Shown piece after piece: positions 11,908 through 23,236 of a stretch of 64,000 nt of DNA. A model generated the notes under the pieces. That model ran no database searches. It was not told where the DNA came from and was given only the letters and a program-made list of their open reading frames with translations. The translations under genes and the position numbers were made by a program. The stretch lies in the NCBI GenBank assembly GCA_026004795.1, contig BPJV01000005.1, forward strand, positions 248,001 through 312,000, given 5' to 3'. The DNA is from Pirellulaceae bacterium (GTDB lineage Bacteria; Planctomycetota; Planctomycetia; Pirellulales; Pirellulaceae). Within the stretch, counting starts at the first letter, position 1; each line of letters starts with the position of its first letter.

Positions 11908-12954
11908 ATGTCTCACGCTACGCCACTGGTGTCGGTGATCCTTCCCGTCTACAACGCAGAAAACTTTCTCATCGACGCGGTGGCAAGCATTCTGGAGCAA
12001 ACATGGCAGGACTTTGAACTGATTTGCATCGACGACGGAAGTACCGACTCCTCGCCGCAGATTCTCCGCTGGCTGGCCACCCAAGATTCCCGAATTCGCG
12101 TCATTACCCAGTCCAATCAGGGTATCGTGGCCGCGCTGAACCATGGATGCCAGATGGCGCGAGGTCCGTTGCTGGCGCGCATGGACGCCGATGATGTGGC
12201 GTTTCCCCAACGCTTGCAGCGCCAAGTCGCTTGGTTTCAGCAACACCCGCGAGGCGTGTTGGTGGGTGCTGCCATCCTGGAAATTGATGAACACAGTGCG
12301 CCGCTTCGTATCAGCTCGCTTCCGCGGTGTCACGAGGAGATCGAGTCTGCGTTGCTGAGCCGTCGCACCGGGGTGTTTCACCCAACGGTGATGATGCGTG
12401 CCGATCAATGGCGAGCCGCCGGGGGTTATCGTCCCCGTTTCGAATGGGTAGAGGACCATGACCTGTGGCTACGCCTGGCTCATCGCGGTGAGCTGGCTAA
12501 CCTTCCCGAGGTGTTGCTGGCTTACCGAATGCATGCCCAAAGCATCTGTTGGCGGCGGGCGGCGGTACAGCGCGAGCGCATGAACCAGTTGCTCAGCGAA
12601 GCCTACGCGGCCCGTGGGCTGTCCCTCCCGGCCCACCTGTTGCAATCGGTGGAAACTCAGCGATCTACCGCTGGTCCAGGGAAGTGGGCACGCGTGGCCA
12701 TGCGTGGCGGTTTTGTTCGCACGGCACTCAAGCATTGGCGTCGCCTGCTCATCACCCACACGCCGCTCACCTACCGTCTGCGCATGAGTGCAGAACTTTC
12801 CTTGCGACTGCTGGGACACGGGCTGCAACCTTGGGCATGGTGGTCAAACCACCAGCCGCAGACTCCAACCTTTCCCCACTGGCATGCGCGATGGAAGCAA
12901 TCATCAACCTGTACTGCCACTGTCCCCTCCATGCCAGTGCAACAGGTCGCTTAA
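11908..12954 (+). CDS. GT2-family glycosyltransferase
   Basis: VSVILPVYNAENFLIDAVASILEQTWQDFELICIDDGSTDSS...RMDADDVAFPQRL. Confidence 0.93.
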   Translation: MSHATPLVSVILPVYNAENFLIDAVASILEQTWQDFELICIDDGSTDSSPQILRWLATQDSRIRVITQSNQGIVAALNHGCQMARGPLLARMDADDVAFPQRLQRQVAWFQQHPRGVLVGAAILEIDEHSAPLRISSLPRCHEEIESALLSRRTGVFHPTVMMRADQWRAAGGYRPRFEWVEDHDLWLRLAHRGELANLPEVLLAYRMHAQSICWRRAAVQRERMNQLLSEAYAARGLSLPAHLLQSVETQRSTAGPGKWARVAMRGGFVRTALKHWRRLLITHTPLTYRLRMSAELSLRLLGHGLQPWAWWSNHQPQTPTFPHWHARWKQSSTCTATVPSMPVQQVA

Positions 12955-12993
12955 CCTCAGGGCGATCCGCCGTCCATGACGGCGACCCCATCA

Positions 12994-14583
12994 TCACAGG
13001 CGCAGTCCGGCCGCACGAATCTGCACCGGGATACCGTACGTCTCCTCGAACAGACTGCTGTTTTGCCTCAACGCCAACTGCTCCAGGGAAACGTCGTCCA
13101 CTCCGCCGGCAGTGATGATCAACCGTTTGTTGGTCATCCGGCAACTGATCTCCTGAATTCGCTGGCTGCGCGATTCGTCCAGGGCAATGGCGATGCGGAG
13201 CAGCGCAGCTAGCTTGGCCACGGTCACGCGTCCATTGCGATCCAAGGTGGAGTACCCTTCATGCTGCGGTTGCGGGCTGCTGCGCCGATGGTAGCGGGCC
13301 ACCAGGGAAACGAGCAACAAGTCCCGCCGCCCCAAGCCGAAGATCTCGCTATTGCGAATAATGTACATCGTATGCTTGTGGTTGCTGCGCGTGTTGATGT
13401 AGTAGCCGATCTCATGCAACAAGGCGGCCAGATAAAGAATCAACTCACTGCGCGGCTCGAGCTGGTGCTCGGATTGCAGCTCAGAGAACAAGATCCGAGA
13501 CAAATTGGCCACATGCCGGGCATGTTTTTCGTCGAAATCAAAACGCCGCCCTAACGAAACGGCTGAACGGATGATTTGTGCACGAAAGTTCGCCGTCCAC
13601 ACATCGCGAATGGCCATATCGTGCAACAGGCCGTCGCGCAGGTTCGTGTCCGAGATGGCAATCTCTTGCTGATCGAACGCACGAGCGAGCAACAGATAAC
13701 ACAACAGGGCGGGCGCCACAGTTTCGGCATCCTGGACGCTGATTCCATACTGCTGCGAGATCTCGTCTTCGCTCAACTCCAGCATGCGGCGCGTCAGGTC
13801 ATTCAGCCGCGAAACAGGCAAGTAGGCCAGGCCAGTCAAATCCCAATCGTCGAGCAACTGCCTGCCAGCGAACCTTACGTCACCGCCGATGCCGATCATG
13901 CGGACCGGCGAGTCGGTTGCCACGTGCTCGCGGATTTGCGCCACGAAGCGCAGGATCTGCGATTCCATGATGGCCCGCTGCTTGGTCCGTGGCGCGTTGA
14001 ACCTTTCCAGAGTTTTCAGCAACCTCAGGGATCCGAGGCGGTAGGTGTGCGAGAACAATACGTTGCCGGATTGGACGACAAGAATCTCTGTGCTCCCACC
14101 TCCCACTTCGACCACCATGCATCGTTCGGTGCTCAGTCGTGGGTCGGATTGCAATTGGGGCTGGATCCCCATGTAGGTGATGCGACTCACCTCCGCCTCG
14201 TCCAGCGGCTCCACCTCGAGACCAGTGGCGATGTAAACGCGATCGATGAAAGCCAAGCGATTGCTCGCTTCTCGTACCGCGCTGGTGGCAACCACGCGCA
14301 CCTGATCGGGTTGTTGGATACCGTACTCTCGCAGCAATTGGCGGTAGGAACGCAAGACGCGTACGCACTGTTCGATGGACGATTTGCGGATGCGCCGCTG
14401 AGTAAAGGTATCTTTTCCTAGACTTACAGGTTGCGAAACATTCTCCAACGGTCGCACGGTTCCCTGGGCATCGATTTCGGCAATCGCCATCCGAATGCTG
14501 GTGGCACCGATATCGATTACGGCGACTACCCTGCTGGCGGCACCGGTGGTGGCGTCGGACTCACTGGAAGCGGTTGCTGTCAC
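12994..14583 (-). CDS. Ppx/GppA family exopolyphosphatase with C-terminal HD-type domain
   Basis: VIDIGATSIRMAIAEID...VATSAVREASN...VVEVGGGSTEIL; C-terminal ALLHEIGYYINTRSNHKHTMYIIRN. Confidence 0.92.
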   Translation of the reverse strand: MTATASSESDATTGAASRVVAVIDIGATSIRMAIAEIDAQGTVRPLENVSQPVSLGKDTFTQRRIRKSSIEQCVRVLRSYRQLLREYGIQQPDQVRVVATSAVREASNRLAFIDRVYIATGLEVEPLDEAEVSRITYMGIQPQLQSDPRLSTERCMVVEVGGGSTEILVVQSGNVLFSHTYRLGSLRLLKTLERFNAPRTKQRAIMESQILRFVAQIREHVATDSPVRMIGIGGDVRFAGRQLLDDWDLTGLAYLPVSRLNDLTRRMLELSEDEISQQYGISVQDAETVAPALLCYLLLARAFDQQEIAISDTNLRDGLLHDMAIRDVWTANFRAQIIRSAVSLGRRFDFDEKHARHVANLSRILFSELQSEHQLEPRSELILYLAALLHEIGYYINTRSNHKHTMYIIRNSEIFGLGRRDLLLVSLVARYHRRSSPQPQHEGYSTLDRNGRVTVAKLAALLRIAIALDESRSQRIQEISCRMTNKRLIITAGGVDDVSLEQLALRQNSSLFEETYGIPVQIRAAGLRL

Positions 14584-14655
14584 GATTGTCTGTCTTCTTC
14601 GCGGTACCTAGAAAATACTAACTCAGCGTGGGCGATCCTCTATCGTGGTCACCTA

Positions 14656-15273
14656 TCAACGCCGATGCAACCAAGACTCGAGGTCGCGCTGCAACCGTTC
14701 GGCATTCTCGAACAGAACGGCATGCCAGCCGCGTCGCCTGGCTGCGTAAACGTTTTCGGGGCGATCGTCGACGAAGAAGATCTGTGGCGGCGACCGGCCG
14801 CACTGCTGTTCGGCATGCCGATAAATCGCTTCGTCGGGTTTCATCGCCCCCACTTGATAACTCAGCACCTCGAGTTGAAACGGGCCGTCCGTTACCGGCC
14901 ACCTTGCACGACGAATCCATTCCCAGTGTCCTCGGCACGTATTCGATAGAATTCCTGCCGGCACTGCCTGTCGGCGCACCCATTGCAATACATTCTCCAT
15001 GGGGATGTTGGGCTCGAAGATCGCGCAATACGCCTCCAGGACTTCCTCGACCTCTAACGCAGAGTGTAGCACTTCGGCCACCTTCCTGGCGAACCGTTCG
15101 TCGCTCAGTCGTCCCAACTCGTAGTCCACCTGCAGCCCGGCCCCGAAAATCGCATGGCGTACGAACTCCGGTTGGTGCCCTGTCAACGAAGCGAGAGCGT
15201 CGACGGCGATATTGTGGTCGAAGTTGACCAGCACATTTCCCAAGTCGAAAAAGACGAACTGCTGCTCCGCCAT
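14656..15273 (-). CDS. HAD-superfamily hydrolase (HAD-IA)
   Basis: FVFFDLGNVLVNFDHN...GILSNT...MKPDEAIYRHAEQQCGRSPPQIFFVDDRPENVYAARRRGW. Confidence 0.88.
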   Translation of the reverse strand: MAEQQFVFFDLGNVLVNFDHNIAVDALASLTGHQPEFVRHAIFGAGLQVDYELGRLSDERFARKVAEVLHSALEVEEVLEAYCAIFEPNIPMENVLQWVRRQAVPAGILSNTCRGHWEWIRRARWPVTDGPFQLEVLSYQVGAMKPDEAIYRHAEQQCGRSPPQIFFVDDRPENVYAARRRGWHAVLFENAERLQRDLESWLHRR

Positions 15274-15317
15274 GCCTACGCTCTCTACGTCACCCTCTTT
15301 CGCGGTGGCACCATGCT

Positions 15318-16061
15318 CTATTGCTCGGCTTGGGTATCGGACAAAGTCAATTCGCGAAGGCGAATATTGCGGTACCATGCTTCCGTCGGTGGGCCGGAAT
15401 GGATCTGCAAGCCGATGATTCCGGTGCGGGGAATCTGCGGATCGCGTTCCCGATAATCGACGGTGAGATGGCCGTTGAGGTAGAGCATGATGCGATTGCC
15501 CACCGCGACCACGCGCAGTTCATTCCAGTCGTCTTCCCGCAACCACTGCCGCACTTTCTCCGCCGGCCCCTCCGCCAGCATGGTGTTACGGCGCGACTCA
15601 TCGTACAAAGCTCCCCACACGGGACGTCCCCAGGCCTCTCCCACATCACACTGGTAGCCGCGTACTTCCGTGCTCCCCGCAATCCGCTGCGAACGGAACT
15701 GGATGCCGGCATTGTTCCCCTCGCCTCTCAATTGCACCTCCACGATCAACTCGAAGTCGGCAAACTCCCTCTCGGTACACAGGAACTCATTGTGCGGAAT
15801 TGGCTCCTTCAGCGTCCCCGCCACGATGCAACCATCCTCGACGCGAAAGTACTTCGCATTTCCCTCCCAACCCTGGAGCGTCTTACCATCGAACAGAGGT
15901 TTGAGTGCACGCCCGTCGCCAGGCGCTTCCGCCCAGCAAGTCCCACCGATGACCGCGATGAAGCACCACACTACTACGTGATTCCACCTCAATGCCGTGT
16001 CACTCCACTTGACGGCGAAGCGTGCATTGCAATTCGATGTCGGCTGTTTTTCTTGAATCAT
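15318..16061 (-). CDS. DUF1080 (3-keto-disaccharide hydrolase-like) protein
   Basis: LFDGKTLQGWEGNAKYFRVEDGCIVAGT...NAGIQFRSQR...GYQCDVG...GIIGLQIHSGPP. Confidence 0.9.
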   Translation of the reverse strand: MIQEKQPTSNCNARFAVKWSDTALRWNHVVVWCFIAVIGGTCWAEAPGDGRALKPLFDGKTLQGWEGNAKYFRVEDGCIVAGTLKEPIPHNEFLCTEREFADFELIVEVQLRGEGNNAGIQFRSQRIAGSTEVRGYQCDVGEAWGRPVWGALYDESRRNTMLAEGPAEKVRQWLREDDWNELRVVAVGNRIMLYLNGHLTVDYRERDPQIPRTGIIGLQIHSGPPTEAWYRNIRLRELTLSDTQAEQ

Positions 16062-16148
16062 CGTTGCTTTCCCTGGTCCTACCTTGATGGCCTCTCCCTT
16101 TTTCCAACAAATTGATATCCTACCCATTAACGAGCTTGCCTAGTAGAC

Positions 16149-16187
16149 TTGGGGCACAGCGCACGAAGAACCGACGCCCCAATTTTT
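16149..16187 (+). terminator. Intrinsic terminator-like hairpin in the ilvD leader (possible attenuator)
   Basis: TTGGGGC (16149-16155) / GCCCCAA (16176-16182) perfect 7-bp stem followed immediately by TTTTT (16183-16187). Confidence 0.45.
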
Positions 16188-16283
16188 GTTGGCGGCGCGC
16201 CGTCTAGCGCCATAGTGCCGCCGCATGACCATCCGGTCAGCGAAAATATCCTCCAGTCAGGGAAAGAGAGTGTTTGAACGCCT

Positions 16284-17963
16284 ATGTCCGAAAAACTGAA
16301 CAAATACTCCAGTCGTATCACGCAGCCGAAGAGTCAGGGTGCATCCCAAGCAATGCTCTACGCCACTGGCCTGAAACCTGAAGACATGGACAAGGCGCAG
16401 GTGGGGATTGCCAGTGTGTGGTACGAGGGCAACCCCTGCAACATGCATTTGAATCGCCTGGCCGAAGCGGTCAAGGAAGGAGTAACTCGTGTCGGCCTGG
16501 TCGGCATGCGGTTCAATACGATTGGCGTAAGCGATGGCATTTCCATGGGGACCGAAGGGATGAGCTATTCCCTTCAATCGCGTGACCTTATCGCCGATTC
16601 GATCGAGACGGTCATGGGCGCGCAATGGTACGACGCCTTGATCGCATTGCCCGGGTGTGACAAGAACATGCCCGGATGCCTGATGGCCATGGGACGCTTG
16701 AATCGTCCAGCGTTGATGGTGTATGGGGGAACGATCCGGCCTGGGAAATGGAACGGCCACACGCTGGATATCGTCAGCGCTTTCCAATGTTATGGGCAGT
16801 ACCTAGCCGGTGAAATCACCGAGGAAGAACGACAGGAGATTGTCCGGCATGCCTGCCCCGGCGCGGGAGCCTGTGGCGGCATGTACACCGCCAACACGAT
16901 GGCCACGGCGATCGAGGCGCTAGGAATGGCGCTCCCCTACAGCGCCTCCATCCCTGCGGAGGATCCCGCCAAGATCGACGAATGCCATCGCGCGGCACAA
17001 GCCATCCTACGCTTGTTGGAATTGGATCTGAAGCCTCGTGACATCATGACTCGTGAAGCGTTCGAGAACGCGATGACGGTGGTTGTCGCTTTGGGGGGCT
17101 CCACCAATGCCGTGCTTCATTTGATCGCCATGGCTCGTAGCGTGGGCGTGGAATTGACCCTCGACGATTTTCAGGCCGTCAGTGATCGCGTCCCCTACAT
17201 CGCCGATCTAAAGCCCAGCGGGCGATTCGTTCAGGAAGACCTCCATTCGGTGGGCGGTACTCCCGCGGTGATGAAGTACTTGTTGGAGAAAGGGTTCCTC
17301 AACGGCGATTTGATGACCGTCACCGGCCAGACGCTAGCGGAAAACCTGGCTCCTTTGCCAGGGTTGAAGGATGGACAAACGGTGGTTCACCCCATCGAAA
17401 ATCCAATCAAGCCGACCGGTCATCTCCAAATTCTCAAGGGCAACCTGGCACCGGAGGGTGCCGTGGCGAAGATTACCGGCAAGGAAGGGCTGCGATTCTC
17501 GGGCCCGGCTCGGTGTTTCGACAGCGAAGAAGCGATGCTCGAAGCTCTGGAGCAAAAGAAGATTCAGAAAGGTGATGTGATCATCATTCGATACGAAGGC
17601 CCCAAAGGAGGCCCCGGCATGCCGGAGATGCTCACGCCCACCTCCGCCATCATGGGGGCGGGCTTAGGAAAAGACGTCGCCCTATTGACCGACGGTCGGT
17701 TCTCCGGCGGCTCGCACGGCTTTATCGTCGGGCACGTCACGCCCGAGGCTCAAGTAGGTGGGCCCATTGCCCTGGTCCAGGATGGCGACATCGTCACCAT
17801 TGATGCCGAGGAAAATCGTTTGGACGTCGCCATCAGCGAAGAGGAGATGGCGCGTCGTCGCCAAGCATGGCAGCCGCCGCCCTTGAAGGCCACGCGCGGC
17901 ACGCTTTACAAATACATCAAGAATGTCAAAAGCGCCTCGGAGGGGTGTGTCACCGACGAGTAA
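16284..17963 (+). CDS. ilvD: Dihydroxy-acid dehydratase
   Basis: Full-length 559 aa: [20 protein letters not shown]...GCDKNMPG...[12 protein letters not shown]...[21 protein letters not shown]. Confidence 0.97.
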   Translation: MSEKLNKYSSRITQPKSQGASQAMLYATGLKPEDMDKAQVGIASVWYEGNPCNMHLNRLAEAVKEGVTRVGLVGMRFNTIGVSDGISMGTEGMSYSLQSRDLIADSIETVMGAQWYDALIALPGCDKNMPGCLMAMGRLNRPALMVYGGTIRPGKWNGHTLDIVSAFQCYGQYLAGEITEEERQEIVRHACPGAGACGGMYTANTMATAIEALGMALPYSASIPAEDPAKIDECHRAAQAILRLLELDLKPRDIMTREAFENAMTVVVALGGSTNAVLHLIAMARSVGVELTLDDFQAVSDRVPYIADLKPSGRFVQEDLHSVGGTPAVMKYLLEKGFLNGDLMTVTGQTLAENLAPLPGLKDGQTVVHPIENPIKPTGHLQILKGNLAPEGAVAKITGKEGLRFSGPARCFDSEEAMLEALEQKKIQKGDVIIIRYEGPKGGPGMPEMLTPTSAIMGAGLGKDVALLTDGRFSGGSHGFIVGHVTPEAQVGGPIALVQDGDIVTIDAEENRLDVAISEEEMARRRQAWQPPPLKATRGTLYKYIKNVKSASEGCVTDE

Positions 17964-18128
17964 CCGGTCCCACGGATCGACGCACGACCGCTCGAAGAAC
18001 CATCGTCCAGAACAACACCGCGTGGGCTCACCACGAGCTCGCGCCCCACAGCGGGTGCTCCTGCTCCCATCTGGTCGGTGGCGCACCGCGCTGGTGCTCG
18101 AATGGTTCCCTCATCGGCCCCCGCCCAT

Positions 18129-21100
18129 CTACCACGGTTCACGACGTGGCTCGGTGACACGGGCGCCCAGATTGCCATACCGATGGTAGTCGATGCTCAC
18201 GCTCTGTTCACGGACGTACCATAACAATTCGATACGTCCGCAAAGCTGTACGGGATCCTCAGCTACATAGATGAACTGTCGATCGGCCGCTGCACGCACT
18301 GCCGGTGACGCCCAGGGACCAGCGTAGCGCAGACGATCGACTTGGCCGATCTCGATCGCTTCGACCAACTGCTCGTCCGTCTCTTCGAGGTATTCCAGAT
18401 CGGCCGCCCATCGTTCGGTCAGCGCCTCTAAGATCTCCGCTCGTTGCGGCTCCACCTCGGGTGTTACGCTCACTGCCGCTCGTCCGCCGACGGCGACTAC
18501 GGCAGCGATGCGGGCCAGGCAATCCAGCCACGTATCTCGCGGCGTGAGACGAATCCGCAAGTGGGTCATCGGAAGGTAGCGCCGAAAGTTGTCTTGGCCG
18601 ATCAAGCGATACGTATCATGGTACCGTCGAATCTCCGCGCGAGCGAACGCGTCATAGTCGCTCAGGGCACGTTGCAGCGCGTACCATCCCGACGGGCCAA
18701 GCTGCTGCCGCACCTGCTGAGCCGCCTCCGAACGACTCTCGGCCAGTTGCTCCCACAGGTGCTGCAACTGCGGAATCCTCAGTACGACTTCCGTATTGCC
18801 CCCCCCTTCGCTGCTCCGCCCGGGTGTCGTAGCGATGGCCTTCTCGGCGGGCGCGGCCGGCGTGGCCACACGCAGTAGTGGGACAACATAGTTGGGCCCT
18901 CCCGCCTTGATGCCTGGGCCAAACGCGCTTTTTCCCATCCCGCCAAACGGTTGGCGCAATACGATGGCCCCCGTGGTGGGACGATTGACATAGAGATTGC
19001 CCGCGCGCATGCGCGACATCCATCGAGCCTGCTCACGATCGTCAAGCGACTCGAGCCCACTGGTCAGCCCGTAGCCGGTCTGGACAACGGTATCGATCGC
19101 TTCGTCCAGATGGCGGAAGGGCATGACTGCCAGTACCGGACCGAACAATTCGGTGCAATGGGTAAAACTACCCGGCCGAGCATTCCACTTGATGCCGGGA
19201 GACCACAGGCAGGGGTTGCCGTTCAGATTCTTGGGCATCAACAACCACGATTCGCCTGGTTCGAGTTCCTTCAACCCGCGTGCCAAGGCACCTTGCGGCG
19301 GGCGGATCAACGGTCCCATCTTCGTCTTCAAATCCCACACCGGCCCGACGTGCATGCTTTCCACCGCATCGATCAGAGCCTCGCGAAACTTCGCATCGTG
19401 ATACACCTCCTCCTCGAGTAGCAGCAAACTGGTGGCCGAGCACTTTTGGCCAGCATGGGAGAATGCCGAATGGAGCACATTCTTGATCGCCATATCTCGA
19501 TCGCACAGGCTGGTCACGATCGTCGCATTCTTGCCACCGGTTTCGGCCAGCAGGTGCAGCTCGGGGCGATGGTGGAGAATTCGCTGGGCCGTCTCCGTGC
19601 CGCCGGTAAGGACAAACGTCTCTAGTCGCCGATCATTTACCAAACACTGCGCGGCAAGATCTCCCGTGCAGAGGACCAATTGCAATGCCTCTCTGGGGAC
19701 CCCCCCCCTCCCAGAAGCACTCGCACAGCAATCGGGCGGGCAGCACTGTGTCGGATGCCGGTTTAAGCACCACGGTATTGCCAGCGGCCAACGCCGCCGC
19801 AATGCCGCCACCAGGGATCGCGATCGGAAAATTCCAGGGGCTGATCACTACGATGGTCCCTCGCGGATGGACCGCCAGTTCTGGTCTCTCGTGGATCTCC
19901 AATGCCGTTCGGGCGTAGAACTCGACGAAATCGACCGCCTCGGAAACCTCCGGATCGGCCTCGCCAATCGTCTTTCCCCCGTCGGCCATGGCGGCACCGA
20001 TCAAATCGCCTCGGCGGATGCGGATATTCTGAGCGACATTTCGGAGGCACTCAAAGCGAGAGCGAGCCGACCACTGCCGCCACCCGGCAACATCCTCCAA
20101 GGCACATTCCACCGCCTGCTCCAGCTGCTGCCGATCAAGTTCCTGATACCGAGCCACGACCACACCCGGCCTGGACGGATCCATCGATTCCACCAGACGT
20201 CCATTGCCGCGAATATCTGCATGGGCGACCGAAGCCAAAACATCAGGCGCCAGATCGCCACATCGAGCTTGCCAGCGTTCGGTCAACTCCCTTGCCCAGT
20301 GACAGTTGGCGATCAATGAGAAATCGGTATCCGGTTCGTTCTGAAAAGCGCGCCAGTCGGTAGGTATCGAGGGAGGCAAAGGCGGCACCTGCCGATTCTG
20401 GGTACGGCGCGGGGCATCGGATACGTGGGGCATATGTTCGATGGACTGCAGAAAAAGGTCGCGCAGGCGCTCCCAGTCTTCGCTACCGACCTCCATGCGG
20501 AATGCGTGGCGCAAGTAGTTGTCTGGTCCCGTGTTTTCATCCATGCGACGCACCAGGTAGCCGATGGCGGATACGAAATCCTCTTTGCGACACGCGGGGG
20601 CATACAGGAGCAAACTGGAAACCATCTCCCGCAGGGCTCGACGCTGTGCATTGGCCATGCCCTCGAGCATCTCCAACTGGATGTACTCCAGCAATCCGCG
20701 CCGAGCGGCCAACAGAAGAGCAAACGCTACTTCGAACAGATTGTGACTGGCCACCCCCAAGCGGACCGCACGAACATGGTCCTCTCGCAAGCCATGATCG
20801 AGCATTTTTTTGTAATTGGCATCGGTGTCGAGTTTTCGTTTGAACGGTGCCTGGGGCCAACCGCGCAGCGAGGCCTCGACGCGCTCCATCTCCATGTTGG
20901 CGCCTTTGACCAGCCGGATGGTGATGGGACTTTTCCCCGCCGCTACGCGTTCGATGGCCCACTGCGTCAATGTCCGTTGGACGCGAAAACTATCGGGAAT
21001 GTAGGCTTGGAGAGCGATGCCGGCCTGCACATGTTCCATCCCTTCGCGGTCGAGCGTCCGCATGAAGACTTCGGCCGTCAACCACATATCACGATATTCT

Positions 21101-21924
21101 TCCATGTCCAGATAAACGAACTTGGGCACTTCCGTGCCATCATGGCGTCGAAAGCGATTGCGTTGGGCAGCGCGATAGAGCAGTTCCAAGCGATGGGAAA
21201 GCGTGCGAATCGTTTCCTCACGCGCTAGCGGCGAAATCTGGGAATAGAGGGTGGATATCTTAATCGACACGCATTCGATTTCCGGCATTTGCAATGCCGC
21301 CAGATAGGCTTCCAGACGCCGCTGCGCCTCCCCCTCGCCTAAAATGGCCTCGCCGAGGAGGTTGAGATTCATGCGGACCCCTTCCCGTCGCCGCTGCTGC
21401 AGGTGGCGAGCGAGCGTCTCCGGCTCGGCAGGCAGGATGACGTTCGCCGTCTCGTGTCGCATCTTTTCCTTGACCAACGGGACGGCCACTCCGGGGAGGT
21501 ATCCACCAAAAGACTGAAACCCGCGCAGCATGGTCCGCTCGATAGGACTGAAGAATCGCGGAATCCCCTGCACGTCCAGGATGTGGATCAGCTGGTCGGC
21601 AGCACGCGCAGCTCGGGAACTGCGAAACGCTTGATCGGTCAACTGGATCAACGTGGCTTTGTCGCGAGGATTGCGAACCATGCGATCGAGTTCCGCCTGC
21701 TGACGGCGCTCGGCGGGCGTCTGCAGTTGCTGAGCGCGGCGCTGGAGATGGGCGGCCAGCTCGACGGCCAATTCGCCCAAGCAGCGGAAATCGTCCGGCG
21801 CACAGCTTTCGGCACGCGTTGCCCACTCTACGAGCGTGGCGACGGACGCGTCTGGTTGGATCTCCATGGCGGCATCACCTCCTGCTCTTCGATGGGGATG
21901 GGGGAGTTCTTCACCGGCCATCAC
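18129..21924 (-). CDS. putA: Bifunctional proline dehydrogenase / 1-pyrroline-5-carboxylate dehydrogenase (PutA-like), interrupted by an apparent frameshift at ~19700-19708
   Basis: ORFs 19633..21924 (ProDH: KSPITIRLVKGANMEMER; start of ALDH: VVISPWNFPIAIPGGGIAAALAAGNTVVLKPASDT) and 18129..19811 (LETFVLTGGTETAQ, LLAETGGKNATIV, SHAGQKCSATSLLLL) join at a G9 tract. Confidence 0.9.
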
Positions 21925-22913
21925 GCTGGATCCGTGTCGCTCGCCGGCCTGACACGGTGCTCGGGAAGCGTGGTATCGCCCGGCTTGATCTGATTTCCAT
22001 AACCGGTCATATCCCCCAGCAGCCGTTCCAGCGTAATCTCCGCAGCCTCGCGTGTCCGCGGTTGATCGGGATCGGATTCCATCAACCGCGCGACGATTGC
22101 CGTAATGTTGTCTGCGCCTCCACGCTCATTCGCCGTAGCGATCAACTCATGGCACACTCGCTCTGGATCATCAGCATGCGACAGGCGATCGCGGAGTTCG
22201 TCATCGCGGAGATACCGGTACAATCCATCACTGCACAACAGAATCACGTCCCCGGACTGCAATCGCACCTTGCGAATCTCCGGGTCCACACCTTCACCAC
22301 CAGCCCCCAAGGCGTTATACAAAACATTGCTCCATCGCGACCTCTCTGCCTGATCGGGCGTCATCCCACCTCGCTCCATGAGCTGCGTGGAGATATTGTG
22401 GTCGCGGGTGAGTCGCTCGATGGCTCCGTCTCGTACGAGATAGCACCGACTGTCCCCCGCATGAACGACGTACATCCATGGCCAAATAACGTAGGCCAAA
22501 GTCAGCGTGGTTCCCATTCCATAATGGGCAGCATCGGTAGAGGATTCACGCTCGATCGCTTCGTGCGCTCGTTGCATCAGACGACGCAGGTCATCGATAA
22601 AATCCTGCTCGCGGTCCTCGCGATCGATGTCAACTCGAAAGAACCAGTGCATCGTATTGAGCAATTGCGCGATCAATAGATCCAAAGCCAGAGCGCTGGC
22701 GCGATCTCCCCCGCAGTGCCCCCCCATGCCATCGGCAACCATAAATAATTTTCCATGACTCATCCCGTACAATCGCGACTGGGCGTGCAGCTGCAGGCTG
22801 GTTGATTGGACCAGCATCGACTTGTTCAAATCGGCAATCAAGAAATGATCCTGATTTGATTGTCGCTTGCGACCAATATCGGTAGCGCCCGCACTGATGA
22901 TCTTGGCAAACAT
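21921..22913 (-). CDS. PP2C-family serine/threonine protein phosphatase
   Basis: SAGATDIGRKRQSNQDHFLI...MVADGMGGHCGGDRAS...VVHAGDSRCYLVRDG...LCSDGLYRYL...GGADNITAIVAR. Confidence 0.93.
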   Translation of the reverse strand: MFAKIISAGATDIGRKRQSNQDHFLIADLNKSMLVQSTSLQLHAQSRLYGMSHGKLFMVADGMGGHCGGDRASALALDLLIAQLLNTMHWFFRVDIDREDREQDFIDDLRRLMQRAHEAIERESSTDAAHYGMGTTLTLAYVIWPWMYVVHAGDSRCYLVRDGAIERLTRDHNISTQLMERGGMTPDQAERSRWSNVLYNALGAGGEGVDPEIRKVRLQSGDVILLCSDGLYRYLRDDELRDRLSHADDPERVCHELIATANERGGADNITAIVARLMESDPDQPRTREAAEITLERLLGDMTGYGNQIKPGDTTLPEHRVRPASDTDPA

Positions 22914-23236
22914 GCAGTTCCTTCTCAATCCTCCACATACCCCCATCGCGTCGTAAACCTATTGTACTGATTCTCATTCAGTGGTTGCGTAAGCACGAAA
23001 GCGCCACCGGAAGTGTGGCCATCCCCTGAGGCATTGTCGACAGTTGAAACGCTACTGCGCTCCGCCATCCCGCTGCCCCAATCGGCACCCGCCAGGAACT
23101 GGCCGCTGGTACGCCCGTAAATCGTGAGCTAATCTTGATGTGTCGAAGAGGGGGCCTCCAGCTCGCCTCGCCGATCCACTTGCTACCAGAGCAAATGCCT
23201 CGTCTGCCGAAACTGTACTTGCCCTATTGTGCTCCT

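Noticed and set aside
13576-14421. 281-aa + strand ORF
   Set aside because: Antisense to the clearly real Ppx/GppA gene; no recognisable domain.
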